Notes: generated by a model from the letters alone, not told the origin. A stretch of DNA of 64,000 nucleotides from Oscarella lobularis (GCF_947507565.1 NC_089180.1:2542001-2606000), one strand, 5' to 3'; shown: positions 1 to 12,126, counted from the stretch's first letter. Made by a program: numbers and translations.

Positions 1-1
1 C

Positions 2-300
2 GTCCAAGACGCCAGAGTATTTGCAAATTCTACTCTGTAAAGAAAGGCGGAAGAATGCGCGATTTTGAGACCAGGCAAAGTGCGCGAAATTGACGGAAGC
101 AGAATTCCAGCTTTTCTTATCGGCGACTCTGGGTATCCTCTCCTATAGCTGATGAAGCCATTTTAACCAAGCGCAGACCTGAACAAGGGCAAGCGACGAT
201 TTAATTTCCGGATTTCGAGTGCGCGCATGTCGTCGATAACGCTTTCGGACGATTGAAAGCTTCAAATGTGCAAAGAAGGAAATACAGAGAACGCAGTAAG
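2..300 (+). pseudogene. PIF/Harbinger (HARBI1-like) transposase fragment
   Basis: Frame 2 reads through the C-terminal part of a HARBI1-type DDE_Tnp_4 nuclease. The recognisable blocks are the second catalytic Asp in IGDSGYPLL (about 133-160), then LMKPF, FNFRISSARM, and finally VDNAFGRLKAS (about 232-264) after a frame change. In the family this last block is VENAFGRLK and carries the third acidic residue; here Glu is Asp. Stop codons interrupt the frame near 41, 152 and 170. The copy runs off the left edge, so its 5' part is outside the window. Such transposases cut and paste DNA with a separate Myb-like partner; none is visible here. It is a dead fragment. Confidence 0.75.
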
Positions 301-1123
301 GTTTTTGCTCTTCCTTACTTTAGGACATAGAACGAGTCATTTCTGGAACCTGGCCCCGAAGGAGAAGCACAGTGGAAACCTATACCTTCAAATAGCAGCA
401 AAGCTGGTTCCCTTTTCAATCACGGGCTAATGGCATATTGCCGTCTACTTACCTTGTCTGGAGTGACTCCAGGAAGGCACATCCTTTCGATTTGCAACGA
501 CCTTGAAAAGAAGAGACTACGGGGAACGGAATTTTGGAGCAGGCATCGCAACATGAGGAAGAAGTATAAAAAAGCAGCACGATAGAAGCCCGACAGACAC
601 TTCGAAGGTTTTCACATTCTCTAATTTAACTCTAAAGTAAATAATAATGAAAATCTTTCTTCTCCAGATTATTTCTCTTCCCGCTACCTTCAAGAAATTT
701 CTTACGACCTACCCCCCAACTCGAAGAGCACACACGCCTACACGAACCCATGCTCAACATCGATCAAGGACAGCTCTACACGACCGTCTTAGCTACACTT
801 AACGCAACATCACCGCGTCTGCCTTCAACACCATGCAAGTACAACAACAGATTCATGATCACCGAGGCCTCTCGCGAATAACTCCCATCTACACACCTGG
901 TTTACCCGTTTGCCCTTTCCGAATTCCAATTTTCATTTTTTTATCTAAGTTTGCTTTCCATTTGCAGCTAATTTTCTTTCTCTACCGCTTTCAACAGCAA
1001 CTTTCAAGTTGATAGTATTCAAGTGACAGCCAACCGTTCATCTGGCAATTAATTAATTAATTAAACACGCATTATAGAAAAAATAAATACAGACAATAGA
1101 ACATGAAAAATACAACGTGAAAA
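301..1123. other. Interval with no recognised gene
   Basis: No reading frame with recognisable homology. The sequence is mixed, with a short ATTAATTAATTAATTAA run near 1049. It probably holds remnants downstream of the Harbinger fragment, but nothing supports a specific call. Confidence 0.4.
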
Positions 1124-2170
1124 TTAGACACTCTTCACGCGGTTAAGATGCAAGTGATGAACCCAGGCACGTTTCCAACTTTGCAAGTGGCGATTAATTC
1201 GAGGCTCACAGACATAGCTCAATAAGTCCGTTTCGTCTGAAGGGTCAAGAACATAGCAGTCTTCCAAATGCCGAAACAAACCGTAATACAGGTGAAGGAC
1301 ACCGGAGTAAACGTCGCGCCATAAACGTTCAATTCTGTGGTTATGGACACTTCGGCCAACCAGCATTGTTCCAGGTCCCCTTTGGGGATGATTAAGCATC
1401 ATCCGAGCCACGTCTACATTTTCCCCTCCCATGTCGCTCCTCACCCGAACCGGCAGCCCATATTCGCGAACGGTTTCATGAAATAAGTCGAGCACGGTCG
1501 ATGATTTATTGTTGGTAGAGCAGTGAATGTAGACGGGTAGTCTTGAAAAACCATCAACACCAGCATGAACAACAAAGCGCCACCTGCACATTACTTATCG
1601 TAATTTTTACATGACTAGGAAATGGTATGGCCAACCTGATCAGCTTATGATTTCCGTCAATATGCCAGAGTGATAATGGACCTGCGACGGAATAAGGACG
1701 TCGTCGATGAGCGGCTGTTATCCATCGCAAACAGACTCCTTGGGGGTCGCATCGAACAAGTGATTCTCGGATGCGCTGCTGCTGCACGCGAATGCCGCTG
1801 CTCTTCGGATAATTCTGTATCCAGCGTGAGGATAGTCAACCTTGAAACACCCGACTTTCTCATCCAATTCTTGGTCCGTCATGTCCGAATATGTTTCCCT
1901 AATGCTTAACCCGAACTGCTGCAAGCGCCGTTCAACTGTCCGTTTTGACACGCCCAACATCTCTGACATCTCTGGTACGGAGAATCCCGTTTCAATGAAG
2001 TGCCCGAGTTGATCTCGACTAATGTCGAACTTTGGCCTTCCTCGAGCAGGCCTTGATGAGGGTGCAGTGTACGCGGAACCAACCGCATCAGTAGAATTTT
2101 CAACAACCTGCTGCAGGCATCCCAGTGCACTTCGAGCACGATCAAGAAAATTTTCAGCTACCGATGGCAA
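1124..2170 (-). pseudogene. Integrase-like DDE transposase (rve fold) with a short intron and one frameshift
   Basis: Read leftwards from 2170, the protein starts with a helix-turn-helix region (SVPEMSEMLGVSKRTVERR) and continues to YPHAGYRII. It then shifts frame near 1800 into SSGIRVQQQRIRESL and SLWHIDGNHKLIR. The first catalytic Asp is in WHIDGNH, the second in RSDMGGEN and the Glu in [11 protein letters not shown], as in integrase-core transposases of metazoan IS3EU/Ginger-like groups. A GT..AG intron of 52 bp at 1584-1635 joins HKLIR to [12 protein letters not shown] in frame. The triad is intact but the frameshift makes this copy a likely pseudogene. The exact superfamily is uncertain. 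Confidence 0.75.
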
Positions 2171-2429
2171 GAGATGTAAAATTCCGACGAGATGAACGAT
2201 GAGGTACTCGATCGTATTGACGCTGACTCAACGGCGCGTCAGTCGTCACCATGACATCTTCACACGCTGCTTCCACCGACGACTGGATCGATTACAAGCG
2301 CTCGTAAATAGCTTTTCTTAACTGTTCGCAACAGAAATTTGGTCGTCCATACCCAGACCTTACGCGCGTTAGCCATGCCGAGGCCTTGCCTCGAGATCAA
2401 GATACACTAATCGCGCTATTGTGGCCCAA

Positions 2430-2710
2430 AGAGAATAAAAAAAACCGAATGAAGAATCAAAAATAAAATAAAAAGGAAATGGGATGGGATGGAGAATCAA
2501 AAGAAAATAAAAATAAAAGGGAAAATAAAATGGGAATCAAAAAGAAAATTAAATGGAAAAGGAAATTGAGAATCAAAAATAAAATGGACTAGAGAATCAC
2601 AAATAAAATGAAATGAAAAGTAAAAAATAAAATGAAGAATAAAAATAGAATAAAATGGAGAATCAAAAATAAAATGCTTGCATAGGTGTAGAAATAAATA
2701 GTTGGAAGAA
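2430..2710. repeat. A-rich degenerate minisatellite
   Basis: Imperfect tandem copies of a roughly 20-base motif of the type GAGAATCAAAAATAAAATGG. Almost no C on the plus strand. It gives a spurious Phe/Ile-rich frame on the minus strand. Confidence 0.75.
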
Positions 2711-2749
2711 AATAATACATTGCCTTTTTGGCGGCGATCACGCGCCATA

Positions 2750-3485
2750 TTGAGAAGGTGAACGCTTCAAAAACGCTTCAGCATGACGCAAAACTGTAGT
2801 AAACGCGTTGCGAGTACCTTTGGTGACTAACGTACCCGAAATAGTCCCAGAGGTTCAATACTCGTGAGAAATACGAACGAGCACGTGGCAAGATGTGGGC
2901 GGGACCATGACGTGAATAGGTACGTCATAATGTACAGCTAGCGCACTACGTTGCCAATCTATTCTTTTCTGCGATTCATGGTACCATAGATAGAGGAGAA
3001 TGAGGGATAGGAAACTTCCTATCACGTGACCGTTTTCGTGTCCCCATGACTGATGCGGTCTTAGTGACAATTGTCCTGACACGAGCAACGTTGCACAGAC
3101 TGACCGGGACTTTAGCGTGTCAAGGGAGTTGGGTCCGTAAGCCCAAGGGGGGTCCGTCACGAGCGCACGCTAGTGACACACCCTTTTTGAAAGTCCTTTT
3201 TCTTGCGTCGTTTTGGGCGATACCTACTCGTTACGAGATCGAATCTGAATAAAGTACCAATAAGATTACTGACGTGCGTTTTCGCGGCCTAAAACCTCAC
3301 CCTTGTCGCGTTGCGCACGACCTACTTTTCGCGGCCTGCATTTCGGGCAGTAGTCCGATTCCAGTTCTGGAAGACACCGATTTCAACCGCCTACACAGTA
3401 GCCTTCTCTGCCGCAGAGTGATGCGCTGTCTCTTGTCTTTCATTTCTGAGTTGTTTGCTTTTGAATCCTGACGCTCTTCGTTTCG
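2750..3485. other. Interval with no recognised gene
   Basis: Lies just upstream of the gypsy gag. It could contain the 5' LTR or leader of that element, but no second LTR copy was found to define its edges. Confidence 0.3.
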
Positions 3486-3873
3486 TTGACTGGAGCTATT
3501 GCCATCCTGTCGTCGTGCACAGTGCCTTCGATTAGATCGACTACATTATGCGAAACCATTCGTTTGCTTACGCAAGAGAATCGACATCTCCGAGCGAAGT
3601 TGTCAACGTCGACTGAGGAGGTCGAAACCGTTAGATCTGAAATTATTCATCTTAAACATTGTCTGGAAGAGAGCCTGAGTCATCGGAGTCAAGGATCATC
3701 GAAGGAAACCGAGAAGGGAACGTCGGCTCATCAAGCTCAATCTTCATCGTCGTCGAGCCGAAGTCGAGCGGACTTAACTCTCGACATGAGTCAGGTTCAA
3801 GCGTGCCAGTCGTCTCCCCAGTGAGACGAGAGACACATCAACTACATGCGACTCTACTGAATCAGTAGATCGT

Positions 3874-4368
3874 TTGAATTCCCCTGCATGGGCGTCTGCA
3901 GCAATGGCGGCGTTCCATCTACCGTCATTGGTGTCTTATCGCGGAGGTAAAGCAAATGAGGAGGATTCTGCGCGAATTTTTGTCAACGCTTTTGAACGAC
4001 ACGCCACTCTCGCTGGCTGGACAGGAGAAGTAAAGCGTCCTCAATACGAATTCCGCCTGAAGGGTCGCGCGTTACAGATGTACGAATCGTTCCCTACTGA
4101 GGCGAGGAGGTCCCACGAGTCGGCCAAAGCTGCTTGGCTCCAATTGATGCAACCGGTTCGACTCCGAGAATATCAGCAAGCGAACTTCCATGAGCGAAGC
4201 CAATATCAGAGTGAATCCGTTGCTGATTATGCCAGAGTAAAGCAGTCGATGTTTGACAAAGGCTACGGGGAGTGCCCAATCGACGCAACGACGAAAGACA
4301 GCCTGTTAAAAGAAGCATTTAAGCGGGGATTTCGATCAGATCAAGAAAAGGCTACCGTAGACCGCTGA
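3874..4368 (+). CDS. Ty3/gypsy gag (capsid-like) region
   Basis: A 164-aa frame with the retrotransposon gag pattern: FVNAFERHATLAGWTGE, FRLKGRALQMYESF and then a helix-rich segment ending in LKEAFKRGFRSD. Gag polymerises into the particle that packages element RNA. It ends at a stop at 4366-4368, and weakly coding sequence continues toward the protease. No zinc knuckle was seen. It may once have been continuous with the leader ORF at 3486-3824, which is rich in Ser and Glu and looks coiled-coil. Now a non-functional remnant. Confidence 0.7.
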   Translation: MNSPAWASAAMAAFHLPSLVSYRGGKANEEDSARIFVNAFERHATLAGWTGEVKRPQYEFRLKGRALQMYESFPTEARRSHESAKAAWLQLMQPVRLREYQQANFHERSQYQSESVADYARVKQSMFDKGYGECPIDATTKDSLLKEAFKRGFRSDQEKATVDR

Positions 4369-4500
4369 ATCGTATCAGGACTTATTGCTGCAAGCCCGCC
4401 AAATTGAAGCCGAGTTTCACACCGATTCAAGACGCGAAGAGCCGAGTTCGAGGAGGCCGCATCGTTCGTCTCAATCCGGCGCGTCCTCATCTGCTCCCGC

Positions 4501-5130
4501 GTGAGGAAAATTTATCGTCGACGACGAGAGCGATGTAAAGGCGTCGATTCGACGAAGACATTTCATCCCAAGATGCGCTCAGATGTACGGCCAAAGCCCG
4601 ATCATTACGCGTCGGATATCCCCATCAGCGAAGAGAATTTGCCGCAGGTTCCCGCTTCGAATACGGCTAAAACGAAAAAAGGGAAAGGGTCACGTCGAAG
4701 CCGTCCAGATAGAAGAGCCGCACGAAGCCTCGTCGAAGTCTACTGTACCCCGAGTCGTCTCGTTACGGAGGTGAAACTGGGTGATGTAGTCGTTGAAGCG
4801 TTCCTTGATACCGGGTCCGATGTGAGCATCGTCGCGGAGGAGGTTTTCAAGCGAATTGATCCGAAGTTTGTTCAAAAACGCCCGTTGGATCGAAAGCTCT
4901 TTGATTTCAATAAGAGGGAGATACCTGTTGATACGATGGCTGATGTTGAATGTGGCGGCCAGAAAGCGGTGATTCGTATTTATATCCAGAGGAAGGCGGA
5001 AAAACCCTGTTTGTTGGGGGCAGCAGCTATTTGGACACTAAAACTACTGGAACTGACACCTTCCGTGTCCTTGAAGTCTTCTACGGGTGAAGGCAGCTTT
5101 CGAGTTGCCAAGTCTTACCAGAACAAGTAA
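4501..5130 (+). CDS. Retroviral-type aspartic protease region
   Basis: A 209-aa frame. The N-terminal 75 residues are basic and low in complexity. The active-site block is VVEAFLDTGSDVSIV, with the DTG triad at about 4810-4818, followed by a beta-rich stretch and CLLGAAAIW, a flap/second-half-like block. In Ty3/gypsy elements this dimeric protease cuts the Gag-Pol polyprotein. It sits between gag and RT, as expected. The frame is open but isolated from its partners by stops. Confidence 0.75.
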   Translation: MRKIYRRRRERCKGVDSTKTFHPKMRSDVRPKPDHYASDIPISEENLPQVPASNTAKTKKGKGSRRSRPDRRAARSLVEVYCTPSRLVTEVKLGDVVVEAFLDTGSDVSIVAEEVFKRIDPKFVQKRPLDRKLFDFNKREIPVDTMADVECGGQKAVIRIYIQRKAEKPCLLGAAAIWTLKLLELTPSVSLKSSTGEGSFRVAKSYQNK

Positions 5131-5450
5131 AAATCGATGGCAAATGGAAGCCTGGTCAACCAGCAATCTTCAGAGAGAACTCATCTGATGGACCTGTTGA
5201 AGACATCGGTAATGTCGAGCCTGACAAAGAAGGGAAAGCTGTGGTACTGCTGAAGAATCATTCGTCACGCCCTGCAGTTTTTGGCAAAGGAACCTCCGTT
5301 GGAAGCGATCAGCTGTTCGAAATTATAACGAATTTGTCGAACGATGAATTGTCGTGAGAGAAGTCGAGCGACTTCGAGTCCTGTTCGATCATTTGGCGTT
5401 CGACCAGACGTGTTTGAATGGCGATTACGTGAAGGAATTGGAGGCGTTGG

Positions 5451-6075
5451 TTGCGGAATTCAACGACGTGTTCGCTTTATAGGATTCGGAGCTGGGGACC
5501 CTCAACCGTCGCCACACATGAAGTCAATACCGGCGATAATTCCCCAATTTATCAACGTGCTAGAAGAAAGCCGTTTGCATTACGAGGGCAGGTGAAGAAG
5601 ATGGTCCAGGAAATGCTCGATCGTGGCATACTTTGTCCCTCTGCGAGTCCGTGGGCGAGTCCTATCGTTTTTGTTCGTAAACCTGACGGTAGCTATCGAT
5701 TTTGCGTCGACTATCGCCGTCTGAATTTGGTCACTCGCAAGGACGTCTTCCCGCTTACTCGAATAGAAGACCTCATCGATCTTCTTTATGGCGCGAGCAT
5801 CTATATTTGTCTCGACGCTTTCTCCGGGTATTGGCAAGTCCCGCTAAAAGAATCGTCGAAGGAAAGGACGGCTTTCATCACCCAATATTTGAATTCAACG
5901 TTATGCCGTTTGGACTTTGTAATACCCCGGCTACATTTCAGCGCATGATGCAAACCCTGTGAAAGGTCTGGAAGAAGTCGTCGGAGTATATCTTGATGAC
6001 GTCTTAGTTTTCTCGCGGAGTCCTGAAGATCACATGCGACATCTTCGAATTGTCTTTGATCTAATTTGAAACTCA
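5451..6075 (+). pseudogene. Ty3/gypsy reverse transcriptase
   Basis: The fingers and palm motifs are readable across frames: VQEMLDRGILCPSASPWASP, VFVRKPDGSYRFCVDYR, CLDAFSGYWQVPL, then after a frameshift NVMPFGLCNTPATFQRMM. After an in-frame stop near 5960 comes VYLDDVLVFSRS, which is the YxDD box, and an end near HMRHLRIVFDLI. The catalytic Asp residues are still encoded, but the stop and frameshifts prevent a single product. Confidence 0.85.
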
Positions 6076-6315
6076 AACCGAAGAAATGTCTCCTCGCTCG
6101 AGCGGAAACTACCTACTTGGACATATAATTTCCAATGCAGGATTGAAACCGGATCCAAAGAAGACGGAAGCCGTCATGGCATTCCCGATTCCTTAAAACG
6201 TTAAACAGCTCAGGTTGTTCTATGGCTTGGCCTCCTACTATCGTCGCTTTATATTGAACTTCGCGAAAATCAGAGCCCCGTTACGAAAGCTCTTCAAGGA
6301 AGCGGAGACTTTCGT

Positions 6316-6720
6316 GTGAACTCAAGAATGTCAGAGAATTTTTGCCGAATTGAAACGAATTCTGACGTCAGCACCGCTGCTGTCCTACATCCCGATTTTT
6401 CTCTTCCGTTTATCGTCGCCACTGATGCGAGTTGTCTTAGCGTCTGCGCAGTCTTGGAACAAGAGAAGTCTCCGGGAGTCGTTCGGCCGATCGCGTACGC
6501 AAGTCGATGTCTTACCTGCAGAATCCGGCTACGGAAATTCTGAGTTGGAGGCACTCGCGGTGGTCGGGCCCTCCGGAAATTTAGAGCATATTTGCTCGGA
6601 CACCCCACCGTTGTCTATACCGACCGACCATGCTGCTTTACGCTCTCATTGAGAGCTCGGGAAGTCATCGCACACTCGGCACCCATCTGTCACGAATTCG
6701 ATCGTTCAACGTGGACGGGT
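6316..6720 (+). pseudogene. Ty3/gypsy RNase H
   Basis: The pieces FAELKRILTSAPLL, FIVATDASCLSVCAVLEQE, GVVRPIAYASRCL and, in another frame, SELEALAVV with YTDHAALRS belong to the RNase H domain that degrades RNA in RNA:DNA hybrids. At least two frame changes occur. No integrase follows, so the 3' part of the element has been lost or is unreadable. Confidence 0.75.
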
Positions 6721-6929
6721 GGATGCGAAAATGAAACGCGTGTTTGCAAGCCCGGTCACGTTCGACTCTCCCATTTATTGCTAAGCTCATGGACGTCAAA
6801 CTGTGTCTCGGCAACATATTATCCAAGCGAATCTACGAGGGTACGGCAATGTCCAGAGGCTATCAGCTATCAGCTTTGTCCTTAGTTTTGCGTATGTTGC
6901 GTTGTTTCCTGCTTTTTCCACTGCAGTGA

Positions 6930-7689
6930 AATGGTTTATTTTTGCTGCACGAATGAAGTTATCTTCAACACAGCCGCAGCTACTGCTATGTTTTCCTGAT
7001 TTTCACACACAAGTGACGTCATCAGTAGCTGGAATTTCATTCTAATAATCTCCTTTCCCTCGAAAAACTCTTGTAAAGTTTTGCTCTATACGTCTCCGCC
7101 TTGATTCCGTATGCCAAAATGAGACATAAAGTCGTTTGCTCGCGATTCAAACGGAGTCGAAATCGTATTACCATAATTCCCATCAAACGCTGTGCCTGGA
7201 CAACGTGCACAGTCTGTTCGACACTCTTAGGTTTCAGGAAAAAGTGATATTTCATGCTAATAAATGGCAAAGTACAATTTTTTGACTACTTTTTGTAGAT
7301 TGCTTTTGTAAATAAAGCTTTTAATATCGTCGCGGGCGAATGCAACGTTGCGACCCATGTGGACAACTTCATTCCGATATGCATCACTGCAATGAAAAAT
7401 CTTCAGGTTTCAGGAAGAAAAAATATGATTTCCGGTCTTGTATCATGCGTGGATGTCAGACGACCAGGGTAACTAAACCAGGCCGCTTCTCAATCGCATG
7501 CCAACAGGATTTATTGATTATCAAATACTGTTTTACAATAATTCTTCTGACAAAAATACGGCAAATCTACTGTACTATTCACTTTTTCCAACATCAAGTT
7601 TTTGTTCAGGTGCCGCCCTGTCCTCAGGACTACTACTCGTGGGTTGGAACAATGTACATAATTTTCAGAAGCCGCTTGCACAATTTGAA
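6930..7689. other. Interval with no recognised gene
   Basis: Short open frames only, with no motif I recognise. It may include the missing integrase end of the gypsy element in unrecognisable form. Confidence 0.3.
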
Positions 7690-8186
7690 TCAAGGTCCGG
7701 GATGGTGCAATGTGACTCCTAGTCTTAGACGCCCTCTCAAGTCCTCGTCACCTGACAGAGGCTGAGCCACCTGAGTACATGCCCCCTGAAAAATTCGTCC
7801 TTCATCTGCTCCTTGCTGCTGCCGGAGAAATCGTAGCAGCATTGCCTCGAAAAGTCGCCGATTAACGGATTGGGAAAGAATTGGGTCGTCAAAAGCAATC
7901 CCAAGGGCGTAATACAGACACGCCCAAAGGTCCCGAGGCCCAATGCGTAGGGAAACTTCGTTTGGGCCTGTTCTCGCAGTGAAGCGACCGTTGAGCGTTT
8001 CTCGCCCGGCTGGAAGCACGTATCCATTGCCGAAAGCAGCTTCTCGCCGAAAATCGTCATAACTTCGCTTTTCAAAAACTCCAAGATCAGGCGCAGGTCA
8101 TTCCTTAGCCGGATAAGACGATCAAACGGTTGACTTGTTATTTTCTCCTCCTGGAGGTCGAGAAGGGCTCTTTCGATTAAATCCAT
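7690..8186 (-). CDS. Uncharacterised ORF pair, possibly one frameshifted gene
   Basis: Two overlapping minus-strand frames appear to share one coding sequence. The upstream frame (8186 leftwards) is helical, with DLIERALLDLQEEK and LRLILEFLKSEVMTIFGE. The other frame continues with RDLWACLYYALGIAFDDP and a helical tail LFEAMLLRFLRQQQ. Codon-like periodicity moves from one frame to the other near 7950. I do not recognise the family. It could be part of a transposon accessory protein. No membrane segment or signal peptide is evident. Confidence 0.35.
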
Positions 8187-8339
8187 TCAGGCGTAACACA
8201 CCTGGCGCACTGAAGTGATCACGTGACGACGGGAGCTTCCTATCCCTTCTTCTCTTCCATCTATGATGCCAGTTCGACGACGCAGACATCCTTGAAATTC
8301 GTCGTTCCGATTTTACAGCGAAGACGAGACAGCTCATCG

Positions 8340-8870
8340 ACTGCCTCGTACAAAAGCATCAAAGCGGACATCAAAACGTTGTAAAAGAGTTCAGAAGCGT
8401 CTTAGAAATAGTCTTACGCAGAAACATCTAGCGAAATTGCTGCCCTCACCACCGAAGCCTCGAGGTAAAAGCATTAAACGCACAGAAAGTTGTCTTCGAA
8501 GCGCAGAATAGATTGTATCTGGGGTAGAGGGTCCCATTGGGATCCACTCAGTGAGAATGTAGCCGTTCTAGTTGTTGATGTTGTCCGTTTGTCTGTAGGG
8601 TAGAGAGCCCATAAGGGGGACACCTAACTTTGATTTTGTGCTGCAGCGGAACTACGCGCTTGATCTAAATGAAACAAAGCATGTCGTAAGCAGAATTTAT
8701 CCAGCTTCAATTTGCGACCTTCTGCTGTTTGATCCGCCTTCGCGTTCGTCCAGAAACGGCCAATTAGTGATGTTACTCCTCGAGGGTTGATATTAGTCCG
8801 GGCCCAAAAGGGGGACATTCTCGTTTTTGGAAGATTTTGGTCAAGTATGAGCACGAAAGACATCAAATAC
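8340..8870. other. Interval with no recognised gene
   Basis: No supported coding region, RNA or repeat. Confidence 0.3.
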
Positions 8871-8944
8871 TTTATTTCCAACTACTAACGTTACGTTTTA
8901 GTGTCCCCACAGTACCGCTACTCTCTAACTCTACACTGTTCGAG

Positions 8945-9440
8945 TCAATCTTGGCAACAGCGAGGACAGCTCCAGTATTCCGCCGGATCGGGCATTTCTT
9001 CGAGACCCGCGCACCAGTAATGAAACCATCTGTTACATCCGTCGCTGTCACAACCAACCCAGCACTCTTTCTCTCTCTGTGTATCGTCTTCGTACCTTCT
9101 GCCACATTCGGTGCAGTTATTTTCGCCGCTGCTGCTGCTCGTCTTCGTCCGACGTCTTTTACTTCTTCTTCCGCCTTTCTTCGCTCGAGGGCGCTTCTTC
9201 GTCTGCTGTTCCTGCTGCACTCTTTGAATGAATTCTGAAGTGAGAATTTCTCCTGGTCGAACTGGCAGCACGTCTCTTCCGGCAGTCCTGCCTTCTCTCT
9301 CTTTTTCATTGTCAGATGGTTGAAAATATTTCGCCAAAGTAGCGTCGAATGCTTCTTTGCACAGGCGTTTCACCTGGTAGGCCAGGCTCGGCAGAAGTCG
9401 GCTCCTCTTCAGTGTCTTCCAGGGGGCGTCCTACAAGGAA
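8945..9440 (-). pseudogene. PHD-finger C-terminus of a transposase
   Basis: Read leftwards, the sequence runs from KRLCKEAFDATLAKYF through a basic Lys/Arg tract to a PHD-type zinc finger: CTECGRRYEDD, ECWVGCDSDGC, RWFHYWCAGL and WSCPRC. That is the Cys4-His-Cys3 order. A PHD finger at this place, after a basic region, is typical of pogo/Tigger-like DDE_1 transposases in invertebrate genomes. The DDE domain itself is not visible upstream. A splice-acceptor-like AG precedes GACGCCCC near 9430. PHD fingers normally read histone H3 tails, which could steer integration. The zinc ligands are all present, so the domain may have been recently intact. Confidence 0.65.
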
Positions 9441-9859
9441 AGTTGAAGGCTGCAGCTTAGAGGCAGGTATAGCCTCGCGGGAGAAAGGATAAATTCCCGT
9501 TTGTCTGAACCCGGTTGTGAGATACTCAGGTAAAAATGATTTCCATAGCTCGAAAGAAGTTAAGGAAACTTATCTTTGTCGACTCTTGACGCTTTGGTAC
9601 GTCGTTTGAAATCTTGAAGAATTGAAATCCAGTGCTTCTTGAGTGGTGAGAATGCACGCACGCCTTCCTGGAGAGGCTCTAGGGTAGAGGCCCTTCACTC
9701 TCGTTTGCCTTGTCCCAACGGTTCCTTTCTCCTTAGTTTGTTTTGTCGCGCTCCCGTGCAACCTGCCGCGACTACTCTACCGACGTTTTCCGGCGAAAAG
9801 AGGAGCGCGATGATCAAGGATAGCAAACATTTATACGCCAATTCGAGAATCAAGCCAAG

Positions 9860-10500
9860 CTGGCTCACTGCCCGAACAGGGACTACTGCAGTTTGAATCA
9901 CATCTTACCGGACGCGGGCTACGCATGTTTCAGGCGTTGAGCGAAACGGAGCAACAATCGTATGCCAGTGCTCGGAATGCACTGAGCAAGCGAATCCGCC
10001 CGGTAAAAATGGAGTGGTTCACGCAGGCTCAGTTTTACAGCACGAAGCAAGGCAAATGCGAGGCTGTGATCGATTTTGCCTAAACTCTGCAGCGAATGTA
10101 TATAAAGGGATTTCGAAGCATCGAATGCTCGTCAAACAATTCGCGCAAGGGCTACGACATCGTTTTAAGCGAGCGCTACCCCATTGAGTAGTTCATGGAC
10201 ACGGTTGAAGAAACTTGACTGGTTGAGGCAAAAGACGCACAGCTTTTCTGGTCAGCTGTTGCGCTGAGGGAGAGGGAAAAGCCCAAATCCAGATCGACAT
10301 CTGGTTCCACCCCTTCAACGACTACGATTGAAGCAGTGTCGACGCCCTCACGAAATCGGGTCATGCGGCGCAACCAACAACCTCCAAAAGCAAAGCCGTG
10401 GATGCAATGTCGTCAATATTTCAGTAAAGGCCACATAAAAAACAGTAGCTTTTCGCTCGGTGGCCAAAGAAGAACGAAAAAAATGAAAAATCGACCTTAG
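9860..10500 (+). pseudogene. Retrotransposon gag fragment
   Basis: One plus frame reads FESHLTGRGLRMFQALSE, YASARNALSKRIRP, WFTQAQFYSTKQGKCEAV and then crosses a stop into LQRMYIKGF. This is a gag-like pattern from an LTR element different from the one at 3.5 kb. Further right, CRQYFSKGHIKNS is a decayed zinc knuckle. The stretch from 10440 onward (TCGGTGGCCAAAGAAGAACG) matches 38463-38600, so a second copy of the family exists in this window. No pol region follows. Confidence 0.6.
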
Positions 10501-10519
10501 AAAGGCCTTTTCACGCCTT

Positions 10520-12120
10520 GTATGTAAGAGTAAAAGAAAGAAATCGACACGAGTCTCGCGGTCTAAAAGGTGACGATGAGTGGGCGGAAGGCGTTGTTTC
10601 AGATTTTGGTCATCTTCGTTTCGTCGTTCTTCGCATTATTATATGTCCATGTTGTAACTTTTGTTTTATTTCTGGGAAAAGTAAAGTTTCGTAATGACAT
10701 GTTCGCATCCGAAGCCTGCTTCACTCAAACAAGGCTTCTCAATTTATATCTTAAATATTAGTCTTCTTTATGTTTTCTATATATTTGTATTTGATTTCAG
10801 AGGTTCTACTTTAAGAAACATGAATTTTCATTTGGTGGTTAGCAGCAGTCGTTTCCGCTTTAGGACAACGCTGACCGACCTTTACCAAGTCCGTAGACCG
10901 GAATGAATTTGTTGACGTAGATGAGGAAGTTTGCATTGGTTTGGAAAGCGTATGGTCAACTGTTAATTAGTGACGTCATCGCGGCAAGTAACGGACGTCT
11001 CTCTTGGAGAAAGAAGTCGACGTAGCATTTGGCTGTAACCTGCTATTTTTACAGGCTAGAAACACTCGATTTTCCCTTCACTTCCCTCTTTATCAAATAG
11101 TAAACATCTGCCTGTGAAAAGAGCGAAATCTACTGGTAGATTGATTATGAAGTTGGAGTACTCCTAGTATGTGAGCGCGTTAGGTTAAACAAAAGACAGA
11201 CTCTTTTGATTTGTAGTATAAACAAGGTGTTTAATTTAATACCTTCTTGTGAAAGCCTTACAGAAAAAAGGAGACTATATAATTGTTAGCTGCCCCAAAT
11301 TTTATAAATTTTTCAATAGCTGAATTTTTTATCAGTATTGCCAAAACAGACTTCGTTTGTTCCTCTGTTACGGTGAACAAAAACACAATAAGGAGGAGGA
11401 GAAAGAGGAGAAGAAGATCCTCTATTACGTGTTTCTAAAATTAACCGTTTCACTTGGGACGGGATGTTTTTAAGTTTAACGCGATTAACATCGGAGAGCT
11501 TTTATACGAAATTGGATGCTTTCGTGACATCACGTAAGGCTTATAGAGACTGAAAATAGCATTTGAGTATTTTAAGGACTTAGAAATAGAAATATCCCGA
11601 ATCACTATGGCGCGCTTACGCGTCGGCACGCTTACGCATCCACAGGGTTCACTCCAGTAGAAAAAAGAACTATTGAAAAATTCGGAAAACTACGATTATG
11701 CCTAGTTTTTCTCATGTTTTCTGTCGGCGTCGAGCGCACTACACTTGCTAGTAGCTCGTATCCTGATCGGTATAGGGGCATCGAGCGGGGTATCTTCTTA
11801 TTGAACATCTCCTTTGGGCCGCTCTTTTTTATTCAAGAACTTTCAGTTTCTTGTTTTTCGTGATAGACATCTCTTCGTCCTGACTCCTGCTTCGCGACGT
11901 AGCCCTACTTGTAGTTACGGATATACGAAGAAGGGGATTGGAATTAAACGTGAGTTGGATGCGTGCTGCGGTCACGTGTTTAGCGATACTCGGTTACGTC
12001 TCCTATCGTCGCTATTGAAGAGCACCCTAATGTTTTTTTCGTGGCTGAATTCCTGTCGTCACTAAACAAGCGTTCGGCGCTGGGCAAGGGGATCAATTTC
12101 TTCAATGACTTGAGTGCTTG
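10520..12120. other. Interval with no recognised gene
   Basis: Several short AT-rich open frames but no recognisable domain, RNA or tandem array. GAGGAGGAGAAAGAGGAG near 11390 is a purine run. Confidence 0.35.
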
Positions 12121-12126
12121 CGAATG

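Larger units (their letters stand above)
3486..6930 (+). mobile_element. Decayed Ty3/gypsy retrotransposon
   Basis: In order on the plus strand: a coiled-coil-like leader ORF (3486-3824), a gag domain, an aspartic protease, a reverse transcriptase and an RNase H. This is the Ty3/gypsy order up to RNase H. No integrase could be read beyond about 6700, and no LTR pair was identified. Stops and frameshifts interrupt every pol domain, so this is an old inactive copy. The edges given are those of recognisable coding sequence. Confidence 0.85.

Noticed and set aside
8837-9238. Phe/Leu/Ser-rich plus-strand ORF
   Set aside because: Complement of the basic Lys/Arg tract and PHD finger coded on the minus strand.
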